From the NCBI GenBank assembly GCA_030522415.1, contig CM060107.1:9196770-9260769 (forward strand): 64,000 bases of DNA. Direction: 5' to 3'. Each line of letters starts with the position of its first letter. The stretch's first letter is position 1. This DNA comes from Channallabes apus (Eukaryota; Chordata; Actinopteri; Siluriformes; Clariidae). Shown in pieces: positions 11,876-23,561 of the stretch. The translations under genes were made by a program, and so were the position numbers. Below the pieces are notes generated by a model that was not told where the DNA came from, searched no databases, and worked only from the letters and a program-made list of their open reading frames with translations.

Positions 11876-14800
11876 AGGACTGGCTCCTGACGGTCCTGGG
11901 GTGGAGGATACCCGGCGACGGTAGTCTCGAATCAGTTCGGGGTCGAGAATGAACCGGGCCGGGATCCAAGACCGCTCCTCTGGGCCGTAGCCCTCCCAGT
12001 CAACAAGGTACTGCGTACCTCTGCCCCGAGGGCGCGAGTCGAGGATTCGGCGTACGGTGTAGGCGAGACCGCCGTCGATGGTCCGGGGAGGAGGAGCTGG
12101 GGGGGTGGGTGGAATCATGGGTGATGTGATGAATGGTTTGAGTTGAGAGATATGGAATACTGGATGGATCCGGAGTGCCGCAGGCAGCTGGAGCCGGTAG
12201 GTGACAGGGTTGATACGATGAGTGATGCGATATGGTCCGACGAATCTGGGGGAGAGTTTTCTGGATTCTGTGCGGAGGTGCAGGTTTCTTGTAGACAGCC
12301 ATACTTTGTCACCTACGTGGTACAATCGTCCCGGTGGGTGTCGACGGCGATGTTGGATGGCGTAGCGGGTGTTGGCTCGTTGGATGGCTGCGTTGGCGAG
12401 GCGCCATATCCGTCGACACCTGCGGACCAACTGTTGGGCCGAGGGTACATCAACCTCCGGTTCTTGGTGTTCGAACATCGGAGGTTGGAAACCATGGCAC
12501 ACCTCAAATGGGCTTAGCTTGGTGGCGGTGGAGACGTGAAGGTTGTGTGAAAGCTCCGCCCAAGTGAGGTGGCGGGCCCAGGAGCGCTGACGATCTGCCA
12601 CGAAACACCTCAAGTAGCGCTCCAGTTGTTGGTTGGTCCGCTCCGTCTGACCATTGGTCTGAGGGTGGTAGCCAGAAGAGAGACTACAAGTGGAGTTGAT
12701 CAGACGGCAGAAGGCTTTCCAGAACCGGGCAGTGAACTGAGGCCCCCTGTCCGAGACGATGTCCTTGGGGAACCCATGCAGTCGGACTACGTGCTCTAAT
12801 ATCAGCTCGGCTGTCTGTTTAGCTGACGGGAGTCCGGAAAGGGCCACCAGGTGCACAGCTTTGGAGAAACAATCCACAATGGTTAAAATGGTGTCCTTAT
12901 CTTCTGAAGCCGGCAGGCCCGTGATGAAATCAACGGCAATGTGCGTCCAGGGCCTTCGGGGAACTGGGAGCGGGTGGAGTTCCCCGGGTGTTGGTTGGTT
13001 TGTGTCCTTGGCCCGGGCGCACACTGGGCACGCCTGAACGAACTCATTGACGTCCTTGGCCATGGAAGGCCACCAGAAGGCACGGCGGATGAACTGGAGG
13101 GTGCGTTGGGTGCCTGGATGTCCGGAGATGGGAGTGGAGTGACCCCACTGGATGACCTCCGTTCGAAGGGTCTCTGGAACATAGAGTCGTCCAGGCGGCA
13201 CACCTGCCGGTTCGTCCTCCGTAGTCTGTGCCTGGCGAACCCTGGTCTCCAGTTCCCAACGGAGTGGGGCGATGATTTTTGATGATGGCAGGACAGGCGC
13301 GGGGTCCGCCCGGGAGCTGTCCTCTTCATGTTGTCGCGAGAGGGCGTCAGCTTTGATGTTCTTGGACCCCGGGCGGTAGGACAGATGGATATTATATTGC
13401 TCGAAGAACAATGCCCACCGCGCCTGTCGAGGGTTCAGCTGCTTAATGTTGCGGATGGTGATGAGGTTCTGATGATCGGTCCAGATGAGGAATGGTTCTC
13501 TGGCGCCCTGGAGCCAGTGTCGCCATTCTTCCAATGCCCACTTTATGGCCAGCAGTTCGCGGTCCCCTACCCCGTATCGCTGCTGAGTGGAATCAAATTT
13601 TTTGGAAAAGAAACTGCAGGGGTGCAGTTTCTGATCTGGACCTCATTGTGAGAGGACCGCCCCGGCGCCCACATCCGAGGCGTCCACCTCCACAACGAAC
13701 GGTTGATCTGCATCCGGGTGAAGGAGAATGGGGGCGGTGGTAAATCGGTGGCAGAGTTCATGGAAGGCGGATATGGCCGTAGGGTTGAGCTGGAAGTGAT
13801 GGGGCGAGAGTCGGGTCAGAGCGGTTAAGGGGGCCGCAACTGTACTGTAGCCCCGGATAAAGCGACAGTAGAAGTTCGCAAACCCGAGAAACCGTTGAAG
13901 CTGCTTGAGGGTCTTGGGTAGGGGCCAATGACGCACAGCCTCTAGCTTCTGCGGGTCCATGGCCACACCCTGGGGCGAGATAACAAAACCCAGGAACGTG
14001 GTGGAGTGCTCGTGGAAAGCACACTTTTCCAACTTACAGTACAGTTGGTGGGCGACTAATCTCTTTAGTACCGCTCTGACGTGTTGAATGTGTTCGGTGA
14101 GGCTGTGTGAGTAGATGAGTATGTCGTCTAGGTAGACGAATACCCATCTGCCGAGCATGTCTCTGAGGACATCGTTAATAAACTGTTGGAAAGCTGCTGG
14201 TGCGTTGCAAAGTCCAAAAGGTATTACCAGGCTTTCGTAGTGTCCTGTGGGGGTGATGAAGGCCGTTTTCCACTCATCGCCCTCTCTGATACGCACCAAG
14301 TTGTAGGCACTCCGGAGGTCCAACTTAGTGAAAATGGTGGCACCAGAGAGGGCGTCCAGGGCAGAGTTGGTAAGCGGCAACGGATGTCGGTTCTTAATGG
14401 TTATGTTGTTGAGCCCCCGATAGTCAACACATGGGCGTAGGTCACCGCCTTTTTTCTTCACGAAGAAGAACCCCGCGGTGGCAGGCGATGAGGATGGTCG
14501 GATGGTGCCGTTACGTAGGGCCGAAGATACATATTCCTCCATCGCCTGAGTCTTGGAGATGGATAGGGAGTAGAGATGGCCGCGGGGAGGAGTGGAACCC
14601 GGCTGAAGGTCAATCGCCAGGTCGTAGGGGCGGTGAGGCGGTAGGTGAGTCGCCCGTCGCTTACAAAATGCTTCAGCCAGGTCCTGATAGGCGGCTGGAA
14701 TGGCGTTGGTGTCGACATCAGGGGCCTCAGACTCCCTAGAGCACGTCCCAGCCGAAGCCCGTAGGCAGAGTTCTGAACAGGTCGGGCCCCACTGTAAGAT

Positions 14801-14993
14801 CCTGTTTTGATTCCAGGAAATAAGCGGATCGTGCTGGAGAAGCCACGGGTGTCCAAGTATGATTGGTGGTGATGAGACGGAGGTGAGGTGAAACTGGATT
14901 GATTCGTGATGCTGACCAATGATGAGGGTGATGGGTTGAGTCTGGGTGGTAATGGGGCTGGAGGAGAGAGGCCGACCATCGACTGATGTAATT

Positions 14994-16250
14994 TTAACAG
15001 GCTGGGATACTCCACTTCAAACTCCACTTCCAGACTTTTGGCATAAGATGAGTCAATGAAGTTACCTGCAGCCCCGGAGTCGATGAATGCGGTACTTCTG
15101 ACCCGTTTGTGGCCAAACTGGAGGTGTACCTGGACCGTGAGACGAGAGACGCTAGGTGGGGTAACAGAGAGGTGGAGATGGCCCAGTGAGCTGCTCCCAA
15201 CGCTCCCCGGGCCTGGGCGTTTCCCTGGCGACATGGGCAGATGGCTCTGTGGTGCTCTGCCGACCCACAATAAGCACAAAATCCTTCTTTAAAGCGTCGT
15301 TCTCGTTCTTCCGCGGTCAGGGATGCGCGCCCTAATTGCATGGGTTCCCCGGCTCCGGTGTAAACCACGGCAGTAGGTGGAGAACCAACATGTCCCTGGG
15401 TAGTGTAGGTAGCTGAATTTGATGGACGTGAAGTGGTGGGGGTGAAAGTGGGTGTTGGCGGCAGGGTCCTAGGGGCTGGCTTCGGACGAGAGAGGAGGCG
15501 TTGGTCGATCCGAAGGGCGAGTTGGATCACTCCCTCCAGCGTGGCAGGAAGCTCTCGCCCGGCTAGTTCGTCCTTAATCCTCGAAGTCAGTCCCTCATAG
15601 AAGGAGGTCTGGAGCGCTGCATCGCCCCAGGTGGTCTGAACGGCGAGAGTGCGGAACTCGGCGGTGTAGCGACTCACAGACAATCCTCCCTGCCGCAGGT
15701 GGTAAAGTTTGGTGTCGGTCTCCACCTCGCCCGCAGGGTGTTCAAAAGTGAGCCGGAGTTGATGTGTGAACTCATTGTATGAGTGGGCGGTGTCTGTGTC
15801 TGCTTGGAGAACTGCCGTGGCCCACTCAGCTGCCTGCCCTGTGAGCAACGAAACGAGGAGAGCAATGCGTATCCGATCGGTGGAGTACTTGATGGGATTG
15901 AACTCAAACACCAGGTCGAGCGCCGTCAAAAACACACTGCACCTCCCGTCCGTGCCATTCCATTTCTCTGGTAATGATATAAAGATGTCAGAAGAGGGAG
16001 GGGGAGGGGTATGCGGTGCCGCGGCCGCCACGACAGGAGGCCGGTTAGCCGCGCTAGCAACAGCCGCCCGAAGATCCGCGTTCTCCCGCCTGAGATCCGC
16101 AACCTCGCGGCGCAAGGCCGTGATGTCTTGGACGCTCCGGCGAAGAGTAGCGACCTCCTCGGTTAGTCTATTAACCAGCACGGCATGCCGATCCACCACG
16201 CCGCAGAGGCGCGCGTGATCCGCTGGGTTCACCGTCAGGGGCTCAGTCAT
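14994..16250 (-). CDS. C1 Gag (418 aa), intact
   Basis: A capsid-type protein expected to package the element RNA. The N-terminus (about residues 25-68) is a heptad-rich coiled coil with repeated [16 protein letters not shown] spacing. A proline-rich linker precedes a sushi/PEG10-like capsid region (about 88-260; [19 protein letters not shown] and AAEWATAVL). A CX2CX4HX4C zinc knuckle follows (C325, C328, H333, C338). The ATG is only 2 nt from the end of the 5' LTR and lies inside the predicted primer-binding site. The frame is uninterrupted, and its 3' part overlaps the protease frame, as expected for -1 frameshifting at about codon 344. Confidence 0.92.
   Translation of the reverse strand: MTEPLTVNPADHARLCGVVDRHAVLVNRLTEEVATLRRSVQDITALRREVADLRRENADLRAAVASAANRPPVVAAAAPHTPPPPSSDIFISLPEKWNGTDGRCSVFLTALDLVFEFNPIKYSTDRIRIALLVSLLTGQAAEWATAVLQADTDTAHSYNEFTHQLRLTFEHPAGEVETDTKLYHLRQGGLSVSRYTAEFRTLAVQTTWGDAALQTSFYEGLTSRIKDELAGRELPATLEGVIQLALRIDQRLLSRPKPAPRTLPPTPTFTPTTSRPSNSATYTTQGHVGSPPTAVVYTGAGEPMQLGRASLTAEERERRFKEGFCAYCGSAEHHRAICPCRQGNAQARGALGAAHWAISTSLLPHLASLVSRSRYTSSLATNGSEVPHSSTPGLQVTSLTHLMPKVWKWSLKWSIPAC
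15180..15225 (-). promoter_or_regulatory. C1 -1 ribosomal frameshift signal
   Basis: On the minus strand the heptamer GGGAAAC (15225-15219) is phased as G GGA AAC relative to gag. A 5-nt spacer GCCCA follows. Then GGCCC (15213-15209) can pair with GGGCC (15184-15180), with an inner GAGC/GCTC helix (15205-15202 with 15191-15188). The pol protease frame is exactly the -1 frame. GGGAAAC is the established slippery site of PEG10. Confidence 0.85.
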
Positions 16251-16251
16251 T
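16241..16251 (-). other. C1 self-primer binding site
   Basis: AATGACTGAGC (minus strand), one nucleotide after the 5' LTR, is exactly complementary to GCTCAGTCATT in the LTR (16532-16522), the predicted 5' end of the RNA. This is the Tf1/sushi self-priming layout. No tRNA-like primer site is needed. Confidence 0.85.
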
Positions 16252-16252
16252 C

Positions 16253-16630
16253 TGTCATGAACTAACCTCGGTGACCAGAAGACGTAGCTTAGCGGTTAGC
16301 CCAATGTAGCGTGGATGGTAAACCCAAACGCGGAGTAACAGCGAGTAGGCAGGATAACCACGCGATTTATTCTAAGGACTCTCCCGAAAACGGAGCAAGG
16401 GAAAAACACAAATTTAACCCGCGTCCTAAAATACACACACAACGATAGGAAGCAACAACCAAAAGATAGTGAGTACTCACGGTTTGATGAACGCCAACCT
16501 GAACCGACATGGGCCGAACTCAATGACTGAGCGGTAAGCCAACGTTTGTTTACCTCTTTTATACTTCCTGGTTTGGCGCCCGCCTTACTTCCGGGTCCTA
16601 GTGCCGGGCGCAGATTGAGTGTGCATGACA
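16253..16630 (-). repeat. C1 5' LTR
   Basis: 378 bp, TG...CA ends, followed by the duplication ATCTG. It contains the promoter that would drive the element. Confidence 0.97.
16522..16563 (-). promoter_or_regulatory. C1 core promoter: TATA box and predicted start
   Basis: TATAAAAG lies at 16563-16556 on the minus strand. The predicted RNA start GCTCAGTCATT begins at 16532, 31 nt downstream of the first T. That base is also the first base of the 11-nt self-primer, so two independent signals agree. Confidence 0.8.
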
Positions 16631-16635
16631 ATCTG

Positions 16636-18050
16636 TAGCGACAACAGACAGCAAAGGATGATGGTCACGCCTGGGCTGATGGAAATTGTAGTTCCCGCTA
16701 CCTCCCGTTCGCTCCATTCACCTGAGCAAACTTTTCTCAGAAGACCTATAGTTTTATCGAGTCATTTCGGTTTCTCTCTGAAAAGAAACGAGAAAGGAAA
16801 AAAAAATAATCTGTCTCTGTCTGAATAAGTGAGTGAATGAGGTGAGTCTCAAATACTCATTAAGCACATGGGCCAGCTGCAATAACTGCTATTTTTATTT
16901 TTTCTGAGTTTTCAAGAATACTAAATTGAAACTTTAGTGGTTTAATAATTTTTTGTTATTAAAATTGAAAATTTTAAGTTTCTGTTTCAAAGTTTACAGA
17001 TACTGTAGATGGCTAATTTGTATGCCATTGATATGCTCAGTATACAAAATTTCAAATAGCAACCATTTAAAAAAATTCAGTGGCTCCAAATAGATTTTTT
17101 TTCAGGTTTCTTTTTATTTTTTGTAAGTTTTTTGTTTTTTTGTTAATGTGGTAGATTTAAAAAGACATTAGTTCAACCATTATTTTTGTGCAATTAACTT
17201 TTTTTTTAACTGCTGTAGTATTTATGCAAAAAATATAAATTTAAAAACTCTCAAAATTCAACTGGTCCTCATTAAGCATGAGCATAAAAACATCTCCATA
17301 AATTTTACAGTCAAAAGCCAAGTAGCATGTCATGGAACATTCCAAGAGAAAAAAAAATAGATAACATTATGTAGCTTACAGTCAAATGAGCAAAACTTCA
17401 ATAATGCTTTTCCCATCAGCTCTCTTGCTGAGCAGATATCTCAGTGAAACAAGTGCAAATTCATTACTTTAGTAGAATTATTAGATGTAAATTAAATGTT
17501 ACTCACCATGAAATATTGTTTATATTGAGTTTGGTTAGCCTATAAGTCTGCTAACACACAATCTCACCACTGGAACACATCCAGGCATGTTCTGTAGGTA
17601 GGAGATAACTGAAAAGAAATTTAATTATCATGCTATTTTTTTTTAAAGTTAAGACAACTTAAATTTTGTTTTCACCCCATTACCAATTAAATTTGAGTTT
17701 TAAATTACATGCAAAATTAAGTTGATATAATTACCAAAATTATTATTTGATCACAACTTATAAAAATTAAGTTTGCAACTTAGAAGGTTCATCTAAATCA
17801 ATTAATTACAATTTCTAACTTGCATCCAAGTATTAAATCAAGTAGTGGTAAAAGGTCCTCTGAGTTAGTTTTTAGAGTGAATTTAACAGTTAAAAACATA
17901 TGAAAATATGGTTTATTGCAGTAAAAATTTATGATGTAGTTTATAAATAGGAAACTCTCAGAGAAGGTATTTGTTACTAATATCATGAAGCATCAGTTTA
18001 TATTTTACTAAACCTTTGTTGATGAGTTTAAAAATCAGAAAAATATCTGA
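16636..18050. other. Gene-free AT-rich stretch
   Basis: The first about 170 bases may be the right part of the repeat into which C1 inserted. The rest is A/T-rich with many short homopolymers and no supported coding region. Confidence 0.5.
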
Positions 18051-18057
18051 ATTAGAT

Positions 18058-19353
18058 ATAAACCGTAAATTTTACGGTAAAAAACTGGCAGCTGTGGTTG
18101 CCAGAAATTTACCATAAAAAATACGGGAGCAACGTTATTGGTTGTACGGGACTGCACTCATTATACTGTATATTTTACAGATTTTAATAGTTTTTTCTAC
18201 GATTTATAACTGTCTAATTAAAATTAACGAAGGACTTCGTGAATGGTATTCCGCCCTTTGATCACTGTAGCAAGGATAGTCGCTAGCATGCGCCACTTTG
18301 CCCTCCGCCACCGCTCACCAGCCTGTGCCCGCATGCCAGCAGGGCACTGCCCACCAGATCTGTGTGTGATAAAATAATTTTTTGTGTAAAGTTGTAAAAA
18401 AAAGTCCTTTTATAAAATTATATACTTAGATTGTCTGCCCCCAAAAATGCCTACCCTGACATTTGTATATTTGATTTTGAGAATTTAAATATTGTTTTGC
18501 TGTCTTTATTAAAAAATACATGGGACCACGCTGATGTTCGAGTCTTGAATAACTTTTGATGGGTTTTGATGATTTGATTTAGGTTTGTATTCATCAATTA
18601 GTATAAAAGTTATCTTAATAGTTTCTTAACGGTAAAATCCGAATGCTTAGCAATGTAACTTCTATCTCTTTTACCTCCAGCTAGTGTGATAAAATGATGC
18701 TTTCACAGAATTGCTGAATGAATTAATTGTGGTTATTCATAATAAAACAAATAGTCCAACAATGACAGCAACTGTGTAGCAAGCATGGTAGTGTATAGTG
18801 GTTAGCACTGTCGCCTTCCACCACCAGGGTCCAGGTTCGAATCCTGGCCAGGCTCGATTCCCGTCTCTGTGTGCATGGAGTTTGTATGTTTTGTGGGTTT
18901 CCTCCAGGTACTAGTCACCCCCCCCGCCCCCTATATACAGGATGAAGTTGTATAGATGATGGGTGAGAGTGTGTGAGTACTGAGCTGTAAAAAAGGTAAA
19001 AAATAAACGATTATTATTACAACATAAATCTTTAAATTAGACAGTTCTGAGCTGTAAAAAACATGGTTATGATCCGTATTTGTTACAATGTAAACCCTGG
19101 AATTTGGCAGGAATAAACTGTTTTTTAACAACATAAACATGTTAATTAGACAGTTATAAACCATAAAAAAAGTATCTGTAAAAAAAATTACGGTTAACTT
19201 CTGGCAACCACAGCTGCATTTTTTTTACCGTAAAATTTATGTTTTTTTTTTCACAGTGCAATAACAGTGCTACCGTATTTTTTACGGTACAATTCTGGCA
19301 ACCACAGCTGCTGGTTTTTTTTTACCGTAAAATGTACTATTTATTTTTTACAG
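18058..19353. mobile_element. Long-inverted-repeat non-autonomous DNA element
   Basis: The left end has TTTACGGTAAAAAACTGGCA then GCTGTGGTTGCCAG. The right end has two inverted versions of the same block (about 19185-19240 and 19273-19335: CTGGCAACCACAGCTGC then TTTTACCGTAAAAT). The right side ends in TTTACAGTGTA. The inverted blocks are separated by about 1 kb of unrelated sequence that includes a SINE. No transposase is visible. The superfamily is not certain. Confidence 0.55.
18783..18995 (+). repeat. tRNA-derived SINE nested in the inverted-repeat element
   Basis: The head GTGGTTAGCACTGTCGCCTT and the B box GGTTCGAATCC are well preserved. The body then has TGTGCATGGAGTTTGTATG and TGGGTTTCCTCC. 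It ends after a GATGGGTGAGAGTGTG segment. It is the same broad family as the SINE at 3247. Confidence 0.75.
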
Positions 19354-19354
19354 T

Positions 19355-21045
19355 GTACTTAATTCAACTAGACAATAGGTATAGAGGAAGAAGAACTGAG
19401 CTTTACAGTATGCCTGCATAAAGTAAATCTGGATCCCATCCATGCAATTCTTGCCACCTGATAAGAGAGATGCTCCAACCAAACTGTAACTGTTCCTGCA
19501 GACTGACAATTTAAGGGTTATAATGCTTAATTGCATTTGTTGTTATGTTTGCATCGACAAAATTTTCACATTTATTAAAACAGCTGGACACTTCTGCCTT
19601 GAAGCAAGATCAAAGCGAGTAATCTGTAGGACAAATGTGATAACACTGAAAAATACTGAGAACAAAACAAAAAACAAAAATACTTGCAGTATTGCGTAAA
19701 AGTCTTGAGCCACCCCATATTCAAATAAAATGAAATAAAATTTAATGTTTTACTGTGGAAGTGCCTGCAAAATTGTTTGTTCATGTAACAACTTCAGCAG
19801 CAACCTCATTTCCCCTCTCGTCTGTTCCAATCACTCAGCATTCAGCATCACCAGTGTACTAATCACCATCCTGATCATCTGTTATCATCTGCACCTGTTT
19901 CTCATGCCTTAAGTTAGGTGTTATGTATGCCTGAATGATAATCACAATGCGGCTTACCAAAAAACAAACAACAACAAAAAAAAATTCTTCTGAAACTGCT
20001 CAGATACAGTGGCTGAACTTAAAATGAGATCCAAAAACCATCCAAAATGTCATTTAGAAACCCTGAGGAATTGTTTTTACTCAAGACAACTTTAAAATAC
20101 AAGATGGTCTACCTCCTTGGAAGTAAAGTATGAAGAAATGAGGATTGTCTCAACTTTTGCACAGTCCTGAATAAATAGGTTTAACTCTGTACAGCTTATT
20201 TTATTGTTAAAACAGGGATTTAACATTTTTGAGCTATTTCTTACTGCTCTCTGTGAACCTATAAAACATTGTGACAAATTGCATCTTACTTAGCTCATGA
20301 AAGCCTTAATAATTACATTATAAACTATATCCAGACAACTAGAATACCAGAGACAATTACTCCAGGAACAAGCCCCATAGAGTTGGCACTTATTTTTGTT
20401 TCCTGTCACTGCTGGCACTGGAAATTATGTCTTGTCCAGATTTAATTAGCTGAAACTGGAATGCAAGCACATCATTTCTGCTTATTGAGTAGTAATTCCA
20501 TAATTGAATTTATATCGAAGTAACCACTGTTGCCTTGCCAATTAGCAATTCAGTCAATTCATGTCTTCTGGAGAAAACAGGTGTATATCTTTCTTTGCAG
20601 TATACGTATTCTATCCATTCGGGTGGCTACCGGGTGCTCCTGTCTTAAGTGCACTGAGATTTGGCATGGATTTCCTGGTAGCATAACGCTAATGTAATAT
20701 GATGGATATTAGACTAAACACCTAGATATTGAATGCTGCATTTGACCATGGCTCATGTGTGGTACAGTCTGTCTTTCATTGATTGCAAGTTTAAATTCTA
20801 TGTATGTCTCAGCCATCCATAACCAGTAATCCAAGACAGCAAAATTGACCTGTCTGACGTGCTGTCTGAGCGGAAGGGACATACTCTTTTTACCCTTTCA
20901 ATCACAGTGAAACTCTGTGAGCTCATGCAAGCAGAAAGGGGCAGATCTTGCCTTTCTCCAAATGTGTTACTCTGTGCTATATTGTAGGAATAAGTTGATT
21001 ACTGGTTACTGGTGTGTCATAGGAGAGATCTGAGTAAGGAATTGG
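19355..21045. other. Gene-free stretch
   Basis: AT-rich with no supported coding region. A segment near 19800-19920 (CACCAGTGTACTAATCACC, ATCTGCACCTGTTTCTCATG) reads like a worn LTR fragment, but no partner was found. Confidence 0.45.
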
Positions 21046-21136
21046 AATCGGGTGGGGGCACAGTACATTTTTGGTTAGCACTGTGGCCTTGAAACTCCAA
21101 GAGTTGTGAGTTTGATTCCCACCTTAAGAGGTTTCA

Positions 21137-22960
21137 AAATTCAAGATTCAAAGAACTTTATTAATCCCAAAGGGAAATTGCTTATGCTCGGTTACAGGTG
21201 CTCACAGTTGTTAACTAAGGAAGGTAATAAAGGTAATAAATAATAAAAAATAAAAAAAAAGTTCCTAACACATTAAGTACCAGCAAAATATGACTCAAGA
21301 CGACTTGTAAGTATTGCACAGTAATCAAGTATGTATGTAATATTGTATTATTATGTGCAATCGTGTATTACACATTCTATTGGGAGGTAGTATTGCAGTT
21401 ATCATATTATTAATATGGGTAAGTATTAGTGTCCTGTTGTATACCAGTCAGTGAAAAAATCCACATACATGTGTGTATGAGTTACAGAGAAGAGTTGTAA
21501 AGTTTTATGGCCGTTGGGAGAAAAGACCTCCTGTGACGCTCGGTGGAACACTTGATAGTAATCAGTCTCTGGCTGAAACTGCTCCTCTGTTCAGCCAAAA
21601 CACTGTATAGCGGGTGAGAAGGATTGTTCACAATGGATTGTACTTTGTACAGAATCCTCCTCTTTGCTACTACATCCACCGAGTCAAGCTCCATGCCTAG
21701 CACAGATCCGGCCTTTTTAATTGACTTGTCCAGTTTGTTCTTATCAGACACCTTAATGTTACCACCCCAACAGACCACAGCATAGAAAATGACACTCGCC
21801 ACAACGGTTTCATAGAACATCCGTAGAATGGTATTACAGACGTTAAAAGACCTGAGCCTTCGAAGAAAGTACAATCGACTCTGACCTTTCTTGTAGAGTG
21901 CCGTTGTGTTGAGTGACCAGTCAAGTTTGTTGTCCAGATAAACTCCCAGATATTTCTAATCGGAGACAATGTCCACTATCTCCCCCTTGACAGATATAGG
22001 AGTCACAGGGGTCTTGCTTCTCCTAAAGTCCACCACCATCTCCTTTGTTTTCCTGATGTTGAGTTGTAGGTGATTACGCTCACACCAGGAAACGAAGTCA
22101 TCCACAACAGACTGGTACTCCGAGGTGTCACCCTCCTTTATACACCCAACAACCACAGAGTCGTCAGAGAACTTCTGCAGGTGGCATGACTCTGAGTTAT
22201 ATCTAAAGTCAGATGTATAGAGGGTGAAAAGAGACGGAGACAGTACAGTCCCCTGGGGAGCTCCAGTGCTGCAGATCAAAGTCTCTGACACACAGTTCTT
22301 TAGTCGGACATACTGGGGGCGACAGGTCAGGTAGTCCATGATCCATGATCAATGTTTATGTTCCTTAATTTCTCCCCCAGTACTGCTGGTTGGATGGTGT
22401 TGAAGGCACTGGAGAAGTCAAAGAACATCATCCTTACAGTGGTCCTAGGCTTGTCAAGGTGGGAGTAGGTGCGATGTAGCAGGTGTATTATGGCGTCATC
22501 AACTCCCATGAATGGCTGATAGGCAAACTGAAGAGGGTCCAGAGAGGACTTCACCAGGGGACAAAGTGTATCCAGGATCAGTCTCTCGAACACCTTCATA
22601 ATGTGCGATGTTAAAGCAACCGGCCTGTAGTCGTTCTGGGCACAGGGACGTGGTGTTTTGGGTACCAGCACAATGCATGATGTTTTACACAGTGCAGGGA
22701 CTTTCTGAAGAGACAGACTCAGGCTAAAGAGGTACTGGAGGACACCACATAGTTGGGGAGCACAAGATTTCAGGACTCTCGGATTGATCTTATCCGGACC
22801 TACAGCTTTTGTAGGGCTGATCTTACTCAGGCCATGTTTAACCTGATCCACTGAGATGTTGATTGCTGGGAGTGCAGGAGTAGTAGTGACTGTTTGAGTG
22901 GTTGATTTCCTCTGCGTTCTCTGGTTACCTCCCATAGTCCAAACATGCAGGCTATCTTAC
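21137..22960 (-). mobile_element. 5'-truncated Rex1/L2-like LINE
   Basis: On the minus strand the element ends in the fish LINE tail CCCTTTGGGATTAATAAAG (about 21155-21172). It retains only the RT part and the C-terminal region. The 5' end is truncated near 22960. A partial SINE lies just beyond its 3' end (21060-21128). Confidence 0.8.
21482..22935 (-). pseudogene. LINE reverse transcriptase pseudogene
   Basis: The minus-strand frames give RT blocks in order: KAVGPDKINPRVLKSC, NDYRPVALTSHIMKVFERLI, FFDFSSAFNTI, STGAPQGTVLSPSLFTLYTS, the active-site block FSDDSVVVG, and the C-terminal RSRLYFLRRLRSFNV, VVCWGG and NNPSHPLY. A frame change near 22335 and a TAG at 21956-21958 break it. FSDD in place of the usual FADD is a further substitution. 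Its sequence differs from the LINE at 4152, so it is a separate family. Confidence 0.85.
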
Positions 22961-23560
22961 ATTTCCAAAAAGATTGTGAATTAGTTAGTGTTAGTGCATG
23001 TGTGCTCTGCAGAGGATATGACCTGCCTCACCAATCACAATGCAGTTTGTTGTAAATAAAAACAAAATCTTCTGGATCTGACCAGAGCATTAGATGATCA
23101 AGGAATGAGGAGATTCAGAGCCAGGGTTCAGCTGGAGAAGGAAAATTAGAAATAAATCCCTCAGAATGTCACTCAAACAAATTCAACATGGCAAATTAAT
23201 GGTCTGCCATGTTCAATGTGCTGCATTGTAAGTGAAAATGGGATGTCTAGAGAACATTCTGTCATGTATCTAAGAATCATGACAAAATGTTTTCTGGACT
23301 TCCCAGACTGTTACTACTCTGCTAAAACAAAGAGCATTTATTGGCAGTACACTACACTGCATGTTGACTGAGTTTGGGTGTGGTATATGTACTATTCTCG
23401 TGTGTTTCGTGAGGACATGAAAAAGCTTGGACAAATCTGAAAGATACCCACGTGAGGAAGATGAAAGGGGTGGGTGAGGTGAGGCAAGGCCAGGCAGGTG
23501 GAAAGGAAAATTCTTGATGGAGAATATTTTTTTGTTGATTGAGATAATATTCATTTCATA
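22960..23560. other. Gene-free stretch
   Basis: No supported coding region or named repeat. Confidence 0.5.
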
Positions 23561-23561
23561 T

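Larger units (their letters stand above)
11816..15225 (-). pseudogene. C1 pol: protease-RT-RNase H-integrase-chromodomain
   Basis: Entered from gag by a -1 shift at 15219-15225. Domains in order on the minus strand: aspartic protease ([12 protein letters not shown]), reverse transcriptase ([26 protein letters not shown]), RNase H ([22 protein letters not shown]), integrase ([37 protein letters not shown]) and a chromodomain ([17 protein letters not shown]). Two lesions are visible. Around 15010-15030 the frame changes in a way that fits loss of one nucleotide. A TGA at 13643-13645 interrupts the RNase H region just after GAVLSQ, probably a CGA to TGA change. Otherwise the frame is open for more than 1000 codons. 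The stop at 11816 is inside the 3' LTR, so about 15 codons are LTR-encoded. Confidence 0.9.
11484..16630 (-). mobile_element. Complete young sushi/Tf1-type Ty3 chromovirus (element C1)
   Basis: Bounded by two 378-bp LTRs with one difference and flanked by a perfect 5-bp duplication ATCTG (11479-11483 and 16631-16635). On the minus strand it carries gag, a -1 frameshift signal, protease, reverse transcriptase, RNase H, integrase and a C-terminal chromodomain. The near-identical LTRs imply a recent insertion. Known lesions are a probable 1-nt deletion in the protease region and one TGA in RNase H. The primer-binding layout and the gag-pol junction match the Tf1/sushi lineage, the group from which mammalian PEG10 was derived. 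Confidence 0.95.

Noticed and set aside
11816..13651. Plus-strand open frames opposite C1 pol (for example 12143-12517 and 13328-13651)
   Set aside because: They are antisense shadows of the integrase and RNase H coding region.
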